Source: WTXA01 sp964415195 (GTDB taxonomy: Bacteria > Bacillota > TC1). From it: 64,000 bases of DNA. Within the stretch, counting starts at the first letter, position 1; every line of letters begins with the position of its first letter. The position numbers and the translations under genes were made by a program. This document shows positions 25,052 through 34,412 of the stretch, in pieces. The notes beneath the pieces were generated by a model. The model saw only the letters and a program-made list of their open reading frames with translations. It did no database searches and was not told the origin of the DNA. Where the stretch lies: NCBI GenBank assembly GCA_964415195.1, contig CAYPYD010000001.1:439845-503844 (forward strand), read 5' to 3'.

Positions 25052-25693
25052 TTGGATTTTAAAATTGTTAAAAGTCAAAGGAAAACTATAGGCATAACAG
25101 TTAAGGATAATGAGGTGGTCGTAAGAGCACCTCGTTATTTAAGTGATTCTGAAATCAAATTAGAACTTAAGGAGCACCAAGTTTGGATTAATGAAAAATT
25201 AAGACAACATGAAATAAGACAGTTGAAAACCGATAACTTTAAGCAAAGCGGCAAGTTTCTTCTCTTAGGAAGAGAGTTAATTGTAAAAAAAACTGAAGGT
25301 AAAAAAATAATTGTCTATGGCCAGGAAATTTCTATAGGTATTGATGCTAATATTGATAGATTTTTAAAAAAAGAATTCTCCAATATAGTTGAGGACTTGG
25401 TGAAAGCTTGGGATCATGTCAATAAACCCACTTCTATTACCTATAGGAAACAAAGGACTATATGGGGAAGTTGTACTTCCAAAGGTAAGATAAATCTTAA
25501 TATAAATCTGGTCAAGGGGCCCATTGAAGTTATTGAATATATATATATACATGAATTGGTTCATTTGGAAATTAGAAATCATAGCAAGGTCTTTTGGGAT
25601 AGGGTAGAAGCCTTATTACCTAATTATAGGAGTGCTAAAAAGTGGCTTAAAGATAATGGTCATTTGATTGGCATGGATTTTATGATAAAATGA
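25052..25693 (+). CDS. YgjP/DUF45-type zinc metallopeptidase-like protein
   Basis: A 213-residue protein: N-terminal SQRKTIGITVKDNEVVVRAPRYLS and central RTIWGSCTSKGKINLN. The zinc site is HELVHLEIRNHSKVFW (HExxH with a further His). This is the YgjP-like family (SprT relatives). The start is TTG 25052, two bases after mscL; no strong ribosome site is visible. A peptidase role is inferred from the motif. Confidence 0.82.
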   Translation: MDFKIVKSQRKTIGITVKDNEVVVRAPRYLSDSEIKLELKEHQVWINEKLRQHEIRQLKTDNFKQSGKFLLLGRELIVKKTEGKKIIVYGQEISIGIDANIDRFLKKEFSNIVEDLVKAWDHVNKPTSITYRKQRTIWGSCTSKGKINLNINLVKGPIEVIEYIYIHELVHLEIRNHSKVFWDRVEALLPNYRSAKKWLKDNGHLIGMDFMIK

Positions 25694-25697
25694 TAAC

Positions 25698-26054
25698 ATG
25701 GAAATTATTGGAATAGGTACAGATATAGTAGAAGTTAATAGAATGAAGAAGTTTTTGGAAAGAGAATCACTTGGAGCCATGGCATTTAATCAAAAAGAAA
25801 TAGATTATGCCTGTAAGCACAAGGATCCTCTTCCATATTTGGCTGCTAGATTTGCGGTCAAGGAAAGTATAATTAAAATACTTGGAAATGTGACTATAAA
25901 GGCTGCCAAGGATATATTGGTTCTTGATAGAGGAGAAGTTACTCTTTTTGGTGATGCCAGGACTGCCATGGATAAATTGGGTATTAAGGAATTCAAGGTT
26001 TCCATTAGTCATGAGAAAAAATATGCATTGGCTTTTGTTATAGGTGTAGGATAA
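25698..26054 (+). CDS. acpS: Holo-[acyl-carrier-protein] synthase
   Basis: A 118-residue AcpS with IGIGTDIVEVNRM at the start (Mg-binding Asp8) and LAARFAVKESIIKIL, the conserved ARFAxKEA helix. It transfers phosphopantetheine from CoA to acyl carrier protein. It sits ahead of nnr and alr, the usual acpS-nnrD-alr order. Its stop overlaps the next ATG by one base. Confidence 0.92.
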   Translation: MEIIGIGTDIVEVNRMKKFLERESLGAMAFNQKEIDYACKHKDPLPYLAARFAVKESIIKILGNVTIKAAKDILVLDRGEVTLFGDARTAMDKLGIKEFKVSISHEKKYALAFVIGVG

Positions 26055-27493
26055 TGTTAGGTTTAAGTAATAAGGGATCACAAGAAATAGATAGAATGAT
26101 GATAGAAGATTTAGGACTACCAGGTGTGGTTCTAATGGAAGAAGCTGCACTTGGTATATATAGTGCTATGTCTTCTCGCTATAATCTTGAAAATAAGTCT
26201 ATATATATTTTTGTTGGTAAGGGAAATAATGGAGGAGATGGCCTGGCACTGGCTAGGATTCTCTTTAATAGAGGCTTATCAGTTAAGGTAGTGACTCTTT
26301 TTGATGAGGGCTATAGTGCTGAAGCTAAGTTACATTTAAATGTTGCCAAGAATATGGGAATTGATATTGAGTTTTGGAATACAAATATGGAAAAACCTGA
26401 AATAGTTGTGGATGCTATATTTGGAACTGGATTTACAGGTGAGTTAAGGGGTATCGTTAAAGAGGCAGTAGATTGGATTGGTATGAGTGGAGCTAAAGTT
26501 GTAGCTGTTGATATGCCAACTTCTTTAACTGCGGATATGACTATAGCTTTAGGTTATTTAAAATTTGAACATTTGTTGAGTAATATTTTGAAAAACGTTT
26601 ACTTGGCAAAATTGGAATTTGCGAAGGCATTGGAGAGTAAGCTGGATGAGACAGACAAGCTCCACTTTCTTGAGTCTGTTGAAGCTGGTAAAATGCTACC
26701 TTCAAGGAATTTAGAGGTACATAAGGGTACTTATGGTAAAGTTGGAATTCTTGGCGGCAGGAAAGAAATGCTAGGAGCTGGACTGCTAGCAGGCAAATCA
26801 GCCTTAAGAGGTGGCTGTGGGCTTGTTACCCTGTGGTTAGAAAACTTTGAAGGCATCTTAGGCTTAGAGCCTGAACTTATGTTAGAAAGCTGGGCCAATT
26901 TTTTAAACAAAGAAATTGATGTACTAATAATTGGACCTGGACTTGGAAGAGAAAAAAGTCTTGACTTGGAAATGAAATTAAGGTCTTTTAAAGGCAAGGT
27001 TCTTATAGATGCAGATGGTCTTTACTGGTTGAAAATGGGTTGGATCAAACGTGAATGGATCGAGGGGGAGGTTGTCTTAACACCACATCCTAAAGAAATG
27101 GAAATGGTTTTAGGAGAAAGATTAGAGCGCAGAGAAAGTGTCTTAAAAGCAGCAAATATGTTCAATTGTATCGCTATTATCAAAGGTTTTAGAACATTGA
27201 TAAGTGATGGTAATAGTGTATGGGTTAATCTTACAGGAAATCCGGGTATGGCAACTGCAGGTAGTGGAGATGTTCTTTCGGGTATTATAGGTGGCTTATT
27301 GGCACAGGGTATCGGAACTTATGAGTCAGTCATTCTAGGTACATATCTTCATGGTTTAAGCGGAGACTTGGGTGCAAAAAGTTTAGGTTACGAAAGTTTG
27401 ATAGCAAGTGATTTAATTGAATATCTACCCCAGGCATTATGTAGAGTTAAGAATGTTGTTGAAGATATGCCAATGGTTAGGAAGATATATTAA
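26054..27493 (+). CDS. nnr: Bifunctional NAD(P)H-hydrate epimerase / ADP-dependent dehydratase
   Basis: A 479-residue fusion. The N-terminal epimerase (about 1-215) has GKGNNGGDGLALAR and VDAIFGTGFTGELRG. The C-terminal dehydratase (about 220-475) has GGRKEMLGAGLLAGKSALRGGCGL, IGPGLG, DADGL, LTPHPKEM and GNPGMATAGSGDVLSGIIGG. Together they repair hydrated NAD(P)H. In the epimerase, VVAVDMPTSL is followed at once by TADMTIALG. The stretch of about a dozen residues that usually separates these is missing. The deletion is in frame; whether the epimerase still works is unclear. Confidence 0.88.
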   Translation: MLGLSNKGSQEIDRMMIEDLGLPGVVLMEEAALGIYSAMSSRYNLENKSIYIFVGKGNNGGDGLALARILFNRGLSVKVVTLFDEGYSAEAKLHLNVAKNMGIDIEFWNTNMEKPEIVVDAIFGTGFTGELRGIVKEAVDWIGMSGAKVVAVDMPTSLTADMTIALGYLKFEHLLSNILKNVYLAKLEFAKALESKLDETDKLHFLESVEAGKMLPSRNLEVHKGTYGKVGILGGRKEMLGAGLLAGKSALRGGCGLVTLWLENFEGILGLEPELMLESWANFLNKEIDVLIIGPGLGREKSLDLEMKLRSFKGKVLIDADGLYWLKMGWIKREWIEGEVVLTPHPKEMEMVLGERLERRESVLKAANMFNCIAIIKGFRTLISDGNSVWVNLTGNPGMATAGSGDVLSGIIGGLLAQGIGTYESVILGTYLHGLSGDLGAKSLGYESLIASDLIEYLPQALCRVKNVVEDMPMVRKIY

Positions 27494-27511
27494 GATATTA
27501 AGGAGTAGAGT

Positions 27512-28618
27512 ATGAGACCAATTTGGGCTGAAATTAACCTTGATAGGGTTAAGGAAAATAGCAGGGAAATAAGGAAATATGTAGGTGATGACGTTATGAT
27601 CATGGCTATTGTTAAAGCCAATGGTTATGGACATGGCGCCTTACCTATAAGTTTGGAAATAGAAGATACCGTAGATATGTTTGGTGCAGCCATTATGGAG
27701 GAAGCCATACAATTAAGAGAAGGTGGTATTAGTAAACCGATTCTGATACTTGGTTTTACTAGACTTGTGGATTATGAAAAGATAATTGACGAGGATATAA
27801 TTCAGACCATATTTTCTATTAAACAGGTTGAAGGTTTAAATAGAGTAGCAAAGGATTTAGGCAAGATTGCCAAGATTCACATTAAGATTGATACTGGTAT
27901 GAATCGTCTAGGTTTTAGTGACGAGGATTCAACCTTGGAGTTAATAAAGAGAATTGATGGAATGAGTAACATTTCTTTGGAAGGTGTTTTTTCTCATATT
28001 GCCAATGGAGGTTCTGATGATCTTAGTTACAGTGTAAAACAAATCAATAGATTTAAGTTATTTGCAGATAAGGTGGAAACAGTTCTTGGTAGAAAGCTTG
28101 TTAAGCATCTAGCCAACAGTGCCACCCTGGTAGAATTTAAGGAAGCTCATTTTGATATGGTAAGACCGGGGCTGATGCTTTTTGGTTCTTTTTCTACTGA
28201 AAATGAGAATATTTCAAAATTGAAATTAAAGAAAGTTATGACCTTAAAAGGTATCATAACACAGATTAAAGAAATAGGAACTGGTGAGCCGGTAAGCTAT
28301 AATGGTACTTTCGTTACTAAGAGGAAGACTAAGGTAGGGATACTCCCAATAGGATATGCAGATGGTTTTGCTCGCAGTCTGTCAAATAGAGGACAAGTAT
28401 TAATTAATGGAGTTAAAGTTCCTATAATTGGTAATGTTTGTATGGATCAGGTTGTGTTGGATCTTACTGATGTTGGTGATGTTGCCGTTGGTCAAGAAGT
28501 CATAATATATGGAGAGGATAATCCTGTTGAATATTTTGCAGATTTGTTGGATACCATCAATTATGAGATTTATTGTAATCTTAGTGAAAGAATTCCAAGG
28601 ATTTATGTTAGAGATTAA
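27512..28618 (+). CDS. alr: Alanine racemase
   Basis: A 368-residue fold-III PLP enzyme. The PLP lysine is in AIVKANGYGHG near residue 34. RPGLMLFG, PIGYADGFARSLSNRG and VCMDQVVLDLTDV (a metal/substrate loop) are all typical. It makes D-alanine for the cell wall. GGAG precedes the ATG. Its stop overlaps the next start by one base. Confidence 0.93.
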   Translation: MRPIWAEINLDRVKENSREIRKYVGDDVMIMAIVKANGYGHGALPISLEIEDTVDMFGAAIMEEAIQLREGGISKPILILGFTRLVDYEKIIDEDIIQTIFSIKQVEGLNRVAKDLGKIAKIHIKIDTGMNRLGFSDEDSTLELIKRIDGMSNISLEGVFSHIANGGSDDLSYSVKQINRFKLFADKVETVLGRKLVKHLANSATLVEFKEAHFDMVRPGLMLFGSFSTENENISKLKLKKVMTLKGIITQIKEIGTGEPVSYNGTFVTKRKTKVGILPIGYADGFARSLSNRGQVLINGVKVPIIGNVCMDQVVLDLTDVGDVAVGQEVIIYGEDNPVEYFADLLDTINYEIYCNLSERIPRIYVRD

Positions 28619-29670
28619 TGTTAGCATTTGAAGGAGAAATCTGGGTAAGTAGTGATTTAATATTGCCCTCTGGTAAGATATTAGTAGACCAGGGTAAGAT
28701 TATTAACCTTGGTGAAGATATTGACATCCCTGAAGGCGTAGAGGTTAGGAAATTTGTTAAGGGGGAGAAAATCCTTCCTGGTTTTGTAGAGCCTCATTGT
28801 CATTTGGGACTTTTTGAAGAGATTACTGGAATAGATAACTTGAATATTAAGGGTCAGATGGTTTCTTTAGATTTGGTAGCAGCAGATCGTATGAATTTTA
28901 GTAATATAGGTCTTTTTGAAAGTGCCTTGACTGGTGGTGTTACAACAGCTTGTATTCTTCCTGGTAGTTCAAACTTGGTTGGGGGTTTTGGTTCTGTTGT
29001 TAAGACTGTAGGTTCAAATGAGGTTTTAGTTAAGAAATCTTGCCTTAAGGTAGCATTTGGAGAAAATGTAACCAAGGAACATGGACTGATGAGAGAAAAT
29101 TTAAGGGAAGTTTTAATTAAATTTTTCGATGAAAAACATGATGTGTTTGGTTATATGCCTATTAGAGTGCATTGTCATTGTAAGGAAGATATTCTATTAG
29201 CATTAGAATTAAAAGAAAAATATAATCTTAATATGATACTGGAACATTTAACAGAAGGGCATATGTTATTGGATAAAATCAGGGAAGCCGGGGTCAAGGC
29301 TGTTACTGGTCCTTTTTTTGTTGGAAGACCAAAATTGGAGATGGCTTTTTTAGATAGGCAACTCACTAATAAGTTGCTTCTGGCTGGTGTTGAAACATCC
29401 TTTATGACAGATTATCCTAGTAATCCTCCTGAAATGTTGAAAATTGCCTTATTGGAAGTTATTAAAAATGGAGTAGCTCCAATGAAGGCTTTTGATATGA
29501 TTACATTAGGTAGTGCTAAATTATTAGGTATAGAAGATAGAGTGGGGTCTCTTGAAGTTGGTAAGGATGCTGATATTGTAATCCATAGCCATAGTCCCTT
29601 TGAATATATGGATAGGGTAGTTGAAGTTTATGAAAAAGGAGTTAATATAACTTGGCCAGATATATTTTAA
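28618..29670 (+). CDS. Amidohydrolase (imidazolonepropionase-like), substrate unknown
   Basis: A 350-residue amidohydrolase: ILPGFVEPHCHLG (first metal His pair), LTGGVTTACILPGSSNLVGG, RVHCHCKEDI, ILEHLTEGH, FMTDYPSNPPEM (late Asp) and the C-terminal GSLEVGKDADIVIHS strand. The metal ligands look intact, so it is probably an active hydrolase of a cyclic amide or peptide. It is embedded between alr and tsaE with one-base and 19-base overlaps. That placement is unusual and gives no clear hint of substrate. Confidence 0.75.
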   Translation: MLAFEGEIWVSSDLILPSGKILVDQGKIINLGEDIDIPEGVEVRKFVKGEKILPGFVEPHCHLGLFEEITGIDNLNIKGQMVSLDLVAADRMNFSNIGLFESALTGGVTTACILPGSSNLVGGFGSVVKTVGSNEVLVKKSCLKVAFGENVTKEHGLMRENLREVLIKFFDEKHDVFGYMPIRVHCHCKEDILLALELKEKYNLNMILEHLTEGHMLLDKIREAGVKAVTGPFFVGRPKLEMAFLDRQLTNKLLLAGVETSFMTDYPSNPPEMLKIALLEVIKNGVAPMKAFDMITLGSAKLLGIEDRVGSLEVGKDADIVIHSHSPFEYMDRVVEVYEKGVNITWPDIF

Positions 29671-30092
29671 ATAGTGTTGATGAGACAATTGAATTAGGTA
29701 GAAAGATTGGTAGTCAACTTAAGGTGCCTGTTATAATTAAGCTGGATGGTGAAATGGGAGCAGGTAAGACTCACTTCACTAAGGGTTTGGCTTTAGGTTT
29801 GGGTATAGAAGATGATATTACTAGTCCGACCTTTAGTATTTTAAATATCTATAATGGTGGGAGAATGACTCTATATCATATAGATGCTTATAGAATAAAA
29901 AAAATTGAAGAGGCTCTTGATGCTGGTTTGGCTGAGGTGTTTGTTGAAGAGGGAATTGTGGTTCTTGAGTGGGGAGATATTCTGGAACCTTTTTTTGAAA
30001 ATAGAGTTATCGATATAAAGATAAATGATCTTGGAGACAGTAGTCGTGAAATGATCATAGAGGGATGGGACGATGATAGTATTAGGAATTGA
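29652..30092 (+). CDS. tsaE: tRNA t6A biosynthesis ATPase TsaE
   Basis: A 146-residue P-loop protein: GEMGAGKTHFTKGLA, ITSPTFSILNIY and LYHIDAYRI, all TsaE hallmarks, with LEWGDIL near the end. The start is TTG 29652, preceded by AAAAGGAG at 29635. It overlaps the amidohydrolase by 19 bases and tsaB by 20. It works with TsaB and TsaD in adding threonylcarbamoyl to A37 of ANN-reading tRNAs. Confidence 0.9.
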   Translation: MARYILNSVDETIELGRKIGSQLKVPVIIKLDGEMGAGKTHFTKGLALGLGIEDDITSPTFSILNIYNGGRMTLYHIDAYRIKKIEEALDAGLAEVFVEEGIVVLEWGDILEPFFENRVIDIKINDLGDSSREMIIEGWDDDSIRN

Positions 30093-30837
30093 GAGTTGTG
30101 GTGATATTGGTAGTGTAGCCTTAGCCAGTGATGAAAAAATTATTGGTGAGATTACTATTAATGTTAAGAAGAATCATTCAATAACTTTGGCTCCTATGGT
30201 GGCTGACTTGTTAAAATTAGCTAATATGGAAGTTAAGGATCTTGATGCAATTGCTGTGGATGTAGGTCCTGGTTCCTTTACTGGACTGCGAATTGGTATT
30301 TCACTTGCTTCATCTCTTGCATATGGGCAAGATCTGCCTGTGGTGAGAGTTACCGGGCTTGATGCTTTATTGTCTGTTGGTCGAAGATTATTGGGTGATT
30401 GTGTTGAGGGTGATGGTGTTATTGTTGTTCCTCTAATATTTGGAAGGAAGAATGAGGCTTATGTTTTGTACGAAGATGAAGCTAAGGTCATTGATGCAGT
30501 GGAGTTCCTAACTGGGTTAAAGAGGGATGTTAGGTACTTATTTATTGGTGATGGCTATTTGGCATTTAAAGAGTTGATTAATGAGTTAGGTCTTGATTGT
30601 GTTGTGATAGATGAGAGTTTTCACTATATCAAGGGTGATACTATAGCAAGTTGTGGTCTAGTTGGCTTTAATGAAGGTTGGGGTATTAGTCCTATTTCGG
30701 TAGAGCCAGTTTATTTAAGAAGACCTGAGGTTGATATAAATTTGGAAAAGAAGTTGGAATCAGAGGTTAGTTGTAAAGCTTCTTTATTTGAGGATACTCG
30801 CGGTCAAAATAAATTTAGAAATGAAGATGAAAAATGA
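30073..30837 (+). CDS. tsaB: tRNA t6A biosynthesis protein TsaB
   Basis: A 254-residue ASKHA-fold protein: VLGIESCGDIGSVAL at the start and AIAVDVGPGSFTGLRIGISLASSLAYG, the TsaB signature. It is the scaffold partner of TsaD. It overlaps tsaE by 20 bases and rimI by 4. tsaD is not found behind rimI here, although the four often cluster. Confidence 0.9.
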   Translation: MIVLGIESCGDIGSVALASDEKIIGEITINVKKNHSITLAPMVADLLKLANMEVKDLDAIAVDVGPGSFTGLRIGISLASSLAYGQDLPVVRVTGLDALLSVGRRLLGDCVEGDGVIVVPLIFGRKNEAYVLYEDEAKVIDAVEFLTGLKRDVRYLFIGDGYLAFKELINELGLDCVVIDESFHYIKGDTIASCGLVGFNEGWGISPISVEPVYLRRPEVDINLEKKLESEVSCKASLFEDTRGQNKFRNEDEK

Positions 30838-31283
30838 TAACTGTTAGGAAGATGTCCTTGGAGGATATTGATGGTGTCATGGAAGTTGATCGGGATTGTT
30901 TTTCTATTCCTTGGAGCAGAGAAAGTTTTATGATGGAGTTGGAGTCTAGTCTGTCAACCTATGTTGTTGCTGTTGATAATAATGGTGTGCTAGGCTATGG
31001 TGGTTTCTATATGGTAATGGATCAGGTGGAGATTACTAATATTGCGGTGTTGGGTGAGAAACGAGGTCAGGGTATTGGCAAGAGTATTCTGGAAGCTCTT
31101 ATAAAGTTAGCTGTTGTTGGTGGGGCTAAGGTGGTTAATCTTGATGTTAGGTCATCAAATGAGGCAGCTAAGGCTCTTTATTATAGTTATGGTTTTAAGT
31201 TGGTTGGGAGTAGAAAAGGTTATTATCAGAAGCCTGATGAGGATGCTTTGTTATTAACTCTTAGCTTGGAGGAAGGATATTAG
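30834..31283 (+). CDS. rimI: Ribosomal-protein-alanine N-acetyltransferase
   Basis: A 149-residue GNAT: DCFSIPWSRESF at the N-terminus, the acetyl-CoA loop EKRGQGIGKSILEALI and NLDVRSSNEAAKALYYSYGFKLVGSRKGYY. Those features place it in the RimI group that clusters with tsaB. It overlaps tsaB by 4 bases. Confidence 0.88.
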   Translation: MITVRKMSLEDIDGVMEVDRDCFSIPWSRESFMMELESSLSTYVVAVDNNGVLGYGGFYMVMDQVEITNIAVLGEKRGQGIGKSILEALIKLAVVGGAKVVNLDVRSSNEAAKALYYSYGFKLVGSRKGYYQKPDEDALLLTLSLEEGY

Positions 31284-31284
31284 A

Positions 31285-33003
31285 ATGATTTGGGATTTTA
31301 TAAAATATTACAAACCTCATAGGGGTTTGTTTTTTCTGGATATGTTTGCGGCCCTTGGGCTGGCGTTTTTTGATTTGTTGTTTCCTTTTGCTAGTAGGTT
31401 TTTTATTAATGATATTCTACCTAGTGGTAATTATGATTTTCTATGGATTTTTGGTGTAGTTTTTATTTTGTTGTATATTTTTCGTTTTTTCTTGGATTAT
31501 ATTGTGACTTTTTATGGTCATGTGCTTGGGGTTAGAATTGAGTATGATATGAGGAAGGATTTGTTTGCTCATATTCAGAAGTTGTCATTTAAGTTTTTTG
31601 ATGAGACTAAGATTGGTCAGTTAATGTCCAGGATTGTTAATGATTTGAATGAGATTACTGAGTTGGCACATCATGGTCCGGAGGATGTTTTCATATCAGC
31701 TATTATGCTAGTTGGTTCATTTTTTATTCTGTTGTCAATTAATGTACCTTTAACGCTTATTACTTTTGTTTTGATTCCCTTTATGATTTATTTTACTATT
31801 AAGATTAATATTTCTATGCGTTCCAATTTTAGGGATATTCGTAAGGTTATTGGTGAAGTGAATAGCAGGGTTGAGGAGAGTCTTCTTGGTATCAGGGTGG
31901 TTCAGTCTTTTGCTAATGAGGAGTATGAACGTGAGAAGTTTGATATTGGTAATAAGAAGTTCAAGGATTTAAGGACGCATGCTTTTAAATTGATGGGTGT
32001 TTTTAGTGGTGGTATTAATTGGTTCGCCAGTCAGTTGACTTTGATTAGTCTTGTTGCTGGTGGTACTTTTGTTTATAGAGGTTTGATTGATGTTGGTGAT
32101 TTAGTGGCTTATTTGCTTTATATGGGTATTATGGTTCAGCCTATTAAGAAGGTTGCTTCTTTTGCTGAATTGTATCAGAGGGGGATGGCAGGTTATCAGC
32201 GTTTTTATGAGTTGATTAAGTTAGAACCAGAGATTGCTGATAAGGTTGATGCTATTGAACTGGTTGATGTTAAGGGTGATGTTCGTTTTGAAAATGTATC
32301 TTTTAGATATAGGGAAGAAGGGGATTTTGTTCTTAGTAGTTTAAATCTTCATGTTCGTCCTGGTGAGACTGTAGCTATTGTTGGTCCTTCTGGGGTTGGT
32401 AAGTCTACTTTGTGTAGTTTGATTCCTAGGTTTTACGAGATTGATTCGGGGAAAATATATATTGATGATATTGCGATTGATGATGTGAAGATGTTATCAC
32501 TTAGGGCTAATGTTGGTACTGTGGCTCAGGATGTATTTTTATTCTCGGGGACTATTGCTGAGAATATTGCCTATGGTAGGATTGCTGATTATACTATGGA
32601 GGATGTTAGAGAAGCTGCTAAGTTTGCTTTTATTGATGATTTTATTATGTCCTTGGAGGATGGTTATGATACCTATGTTGGTGAGAGGGGTATTAAGTTA
32701 TCTGGTGGTCAAAAGCAGCGGATTGCTATTGCTAGAATTTTCTTGAAGAATCCTCCTATTTTGATTTTTGATGAGGCTACTTCGGCTCTTGATACTAAGA
32801 GTGAGAAGATTGTTCAGAAGTCTATGGAGATTTTGTGTAAGGATAGGACTACTTTTATTATTGCTCATAGATTGTCTACTGTCAGGGGTGCTAGTAGGAT
32901 TCTGGTGTTGACTGATGAAGGGATTGTTGAAAGTGGAACTCATGATGAACTGATGGCTCTGGGTGGGACTTATACTGGCTTGTATCAGGCTTTTACGGAT
33001 TAA
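31285..33003 (+). CDS. ABC exporter, fused membrane and ATPase domains
   Basis: A 572-residue half-transporter: six membrane helices (about 15-300), then a nucleotide-binding domain with Walker A GPSGVGKST, Q-loop AQDVFLF, signature LSGGQKQR, Walker B ILIFDEATSALD and H-loop IIAHRLST. It would work as a homodimer exporting lipids, drugs or peptides. It starts one base after rimI, in the slot where tsaD is often found. The gene uses T-ending codons (GTT, GGT, GAT, TTG) unusually heavily. Confidence 0.9.
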   Translation: MIWDFIKYYKPHRGLFFLDMFAALGLAFFDLLFPFASRFFINDILPSGNYDFLWIFGVVFILLYIFRFFLDYIVTFYGHVLGVRIEYDMRKDLFAHIQKLSFKFFDETKIGQLMSRIVNDLNEITELAHHGPEDVFISAIMLVGSFFILLSINVPLTLITFVLIPFMIYFTIKINISMRSNFRDIRKVIGEVNSRVEESLLGIRVVQSFANEEYEREKFDIGNKKFKDLRTHAFKLMGVFSGGINWFASQLTLISLVAGGTFVYRGLIDVGDLVAYLLYMGIMVQPIKKVASFAELYQRGMAGYQRFYELIKLEPEIADKVDAIELVDVKGDVRFENVSFRYREEGDFVLSSLNLHVRPGETVAIVGPSGVGKSTLCSLIPRFYEIDSGKIYIDDIAIDDVKMLSLRANVGTVAQDVFLFSGTIAENIAYGRIADYTMEDVREAAKFAFIDDFIMSLEDGYDTYVGERGIKLSGGQKQRIAIARIFLKNPPILIFDEATSALDTKSEKIVQKSMEILCKDRTTFIIAHRLSTVRGASRILVLTDEGIVESGTHDELMALGGTYTGLYQAFTD

Positions 33004-33036
33004 TAATTTATATGTAAAAAAACAAAAGATCGTTAT

Positions 33037-33072
33037 AAAAAAGAGTAGCTATTTTAATAGCTACTCTTTTTT
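33037..33072. terminator. Bidirectional terminator between converging genes
   Basis: A perfect 17-bp stem (AAAAAAGAGTAGCTATT and its complement) around a two-base centre. It has A-run and T-run flanks, so it can stop transcription from both the exporter (+) and the phosphofructokinase (-). Confidence 0.85.
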
Positions 33073-33099
33073 GAATATTTTATTCTATTTTTGTTAGTG

Positions 33100-34308
33100 C
33101 TATAGTTTCTTAACCATTGGTGCATCTAAGGAAACTGTCTTTTTGAAGTCTGTTCCAATTAGTGGTTCACCGTATTTGATAAAGGCTTCAGTTACATGGT
33201 TACCTTTTTCATTGATAAATTCGTCTGGCATATGTTTAGTCTTGGCTGCGATATTTTCTAGTTCTGTTAGGGTGTATTGGATTTCGTAGTCAGCTGTTCT
33301 GTCTAGGATTACTGATCCGCTTTGGTATTCTTCCATCATAGCGAACTGAACAGCTGCCATTCCTGCTAGTCTTGCTTCCTTTTGGTCGGTATCTGAGATA
33401 CTGCCTGGAAAGCTTCTTTGCAGGTAACCGAATGTATCAGCTCTTACTCTTCCTATTTTTAGGTTTTCCTTGACTGCCTTGGTTAGCATATCTCCAAGTT
33501 CTCCACCAGCCAGTTCTATATTGCCATGTGAGTCTCTTGAAACATTTTGTTTTAACTTGGCAGCTATTGGAGTGCCTTCTTCGTCGATGATTCCTTCTGA
33601 TACTGCTATTACACATCTTCCTAGCTTATTGTAGACGTCTGCAACATCTTTTAGGAATGATTCTATATTGAATGGACGTTCTGGTAGATATATCAGGTGT
33701 GGTCCGTCTTCTTCGTTTCTTCTTCCTAAGGCTGCTGCTGCAGTCAGAAAACCTGCGTGTCTACCCATTACTATTCCTATATAGATGCCGTCTAGGGCTT
33801 TTGTTTCTAGATTGACTCCCATGAAGGCCTGAGCAACAAATCTTGCTGCAGAACCAAATCCTGGTGTGTGGTCGTTAATAACTAGATCATTGTCTATTGT
33901 TTTTGGTATATGGAAGGCTTTGAAATCGTAGTTTTCATTTTCTGCATATTCGTTGACTAGTCTAACTGTGTCAGAAGAGTCATTGCCTCCTATGTAGAAG
34001 AAGTATCTGATATCATATTTTTTAAAGACCTGGAAAATTTTTCCGCAGTATTCCTGATCTGGTTTATCTCTTGTTGAAAGTAAGGCAGCACATGGTGTAA
34101 GGGCTACTGCTTCTAGGTTTTCTTTTGAGGCTTCTGTCAGGTTGAGGAAGTTTTCTTCGATTATTCCTCGCACTCCGTGTAGGGCTCCGTATATTCCGGT
34201 AATTTCCGGGTGTTTTTTCATTTCTAGTACAGCACCTGTTAGTGATTGGTTGATTACTGCTGTCGGTCCACCACCTTGGGCTATGATTGCGTTTCCTTTT
34301 ATGTTCAT
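33100..34308 (-). CDS. pfp: Pyrophosphate-dependent 6-phosphofructokinase
   Basis: A 402-residue PFK-fold enzyme. IIAQGGGPTAVINQSL, GGNDS (107-111) and PKTIDNDL (135-142) are present. The Asp after GGN and the Lys in PKT are the residues that mark pyrophosphate rather than ATP use. MGRHAGFLTAAAALG and EGI are also typical. It converts fructose-6-phosphate reversibly and saves ATP in anaerobic glycolysis. AAGGAGG precedes the start. Confidence 0.9.
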   Translation of the reverse strand: MNIKGNAIIAQGGGPTAVINQSLTGAVLEMKKHPEITGIYGALHGVRGIIEENFLNLTEASKENLEAVALTPCAALLSTRDKPDQEYCGKIFQVFKKYDIRYFFYIGGNDSSDTVRLVNEYAENENYDFKAFHIPKTIDNDLVINDHTPGFGSAARFVAQAFMGVNLETKALDGIYIGIVMGRHAGFLTAAAALGRRNEEDGPHLIYLPERPFNIESFLKDVADVYNKLGRCVIAVSEGIIDEEGTPIAAKLKQNVSRDSHGNIELAGGELGDMLTKAVKENLKIGRVRADTFGYLQRSFPGSISDTDQKEARLAGMAAVQFAMMEEYQSGSVILDRTADYEIQYTLTELENIAAKTKHMPDEFINEKGNHVTEAFIKYGEPLIGTDFKKTVSLDAPMVKKL

Positions 34309-34372
34309 GGGTCCTCCTTTGTACTTGTTTGCTGCCTTTAATTATATCAAATATGGTATCGATTAAAAAGTG

Positions 34373-34402
34373 TTACAGATTAGTGGGTTTTTATGTTATA
34401 AT
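34373..34402 (+). promoter_or_regulatory. Promoter of tRNA-Leu(GAG)
   Basis: An extended -10, TGTTATAAT (34394-34402), lies 10 bases before the tRNA, with a weak -35 (TTACAG, 34373-34378). The surrounding TTATGTTATAATTA is repeated exactly at the 6S RNA promoter. Confidence 0.5.
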
Positions 34403-34412
34403 TATTATCGAT

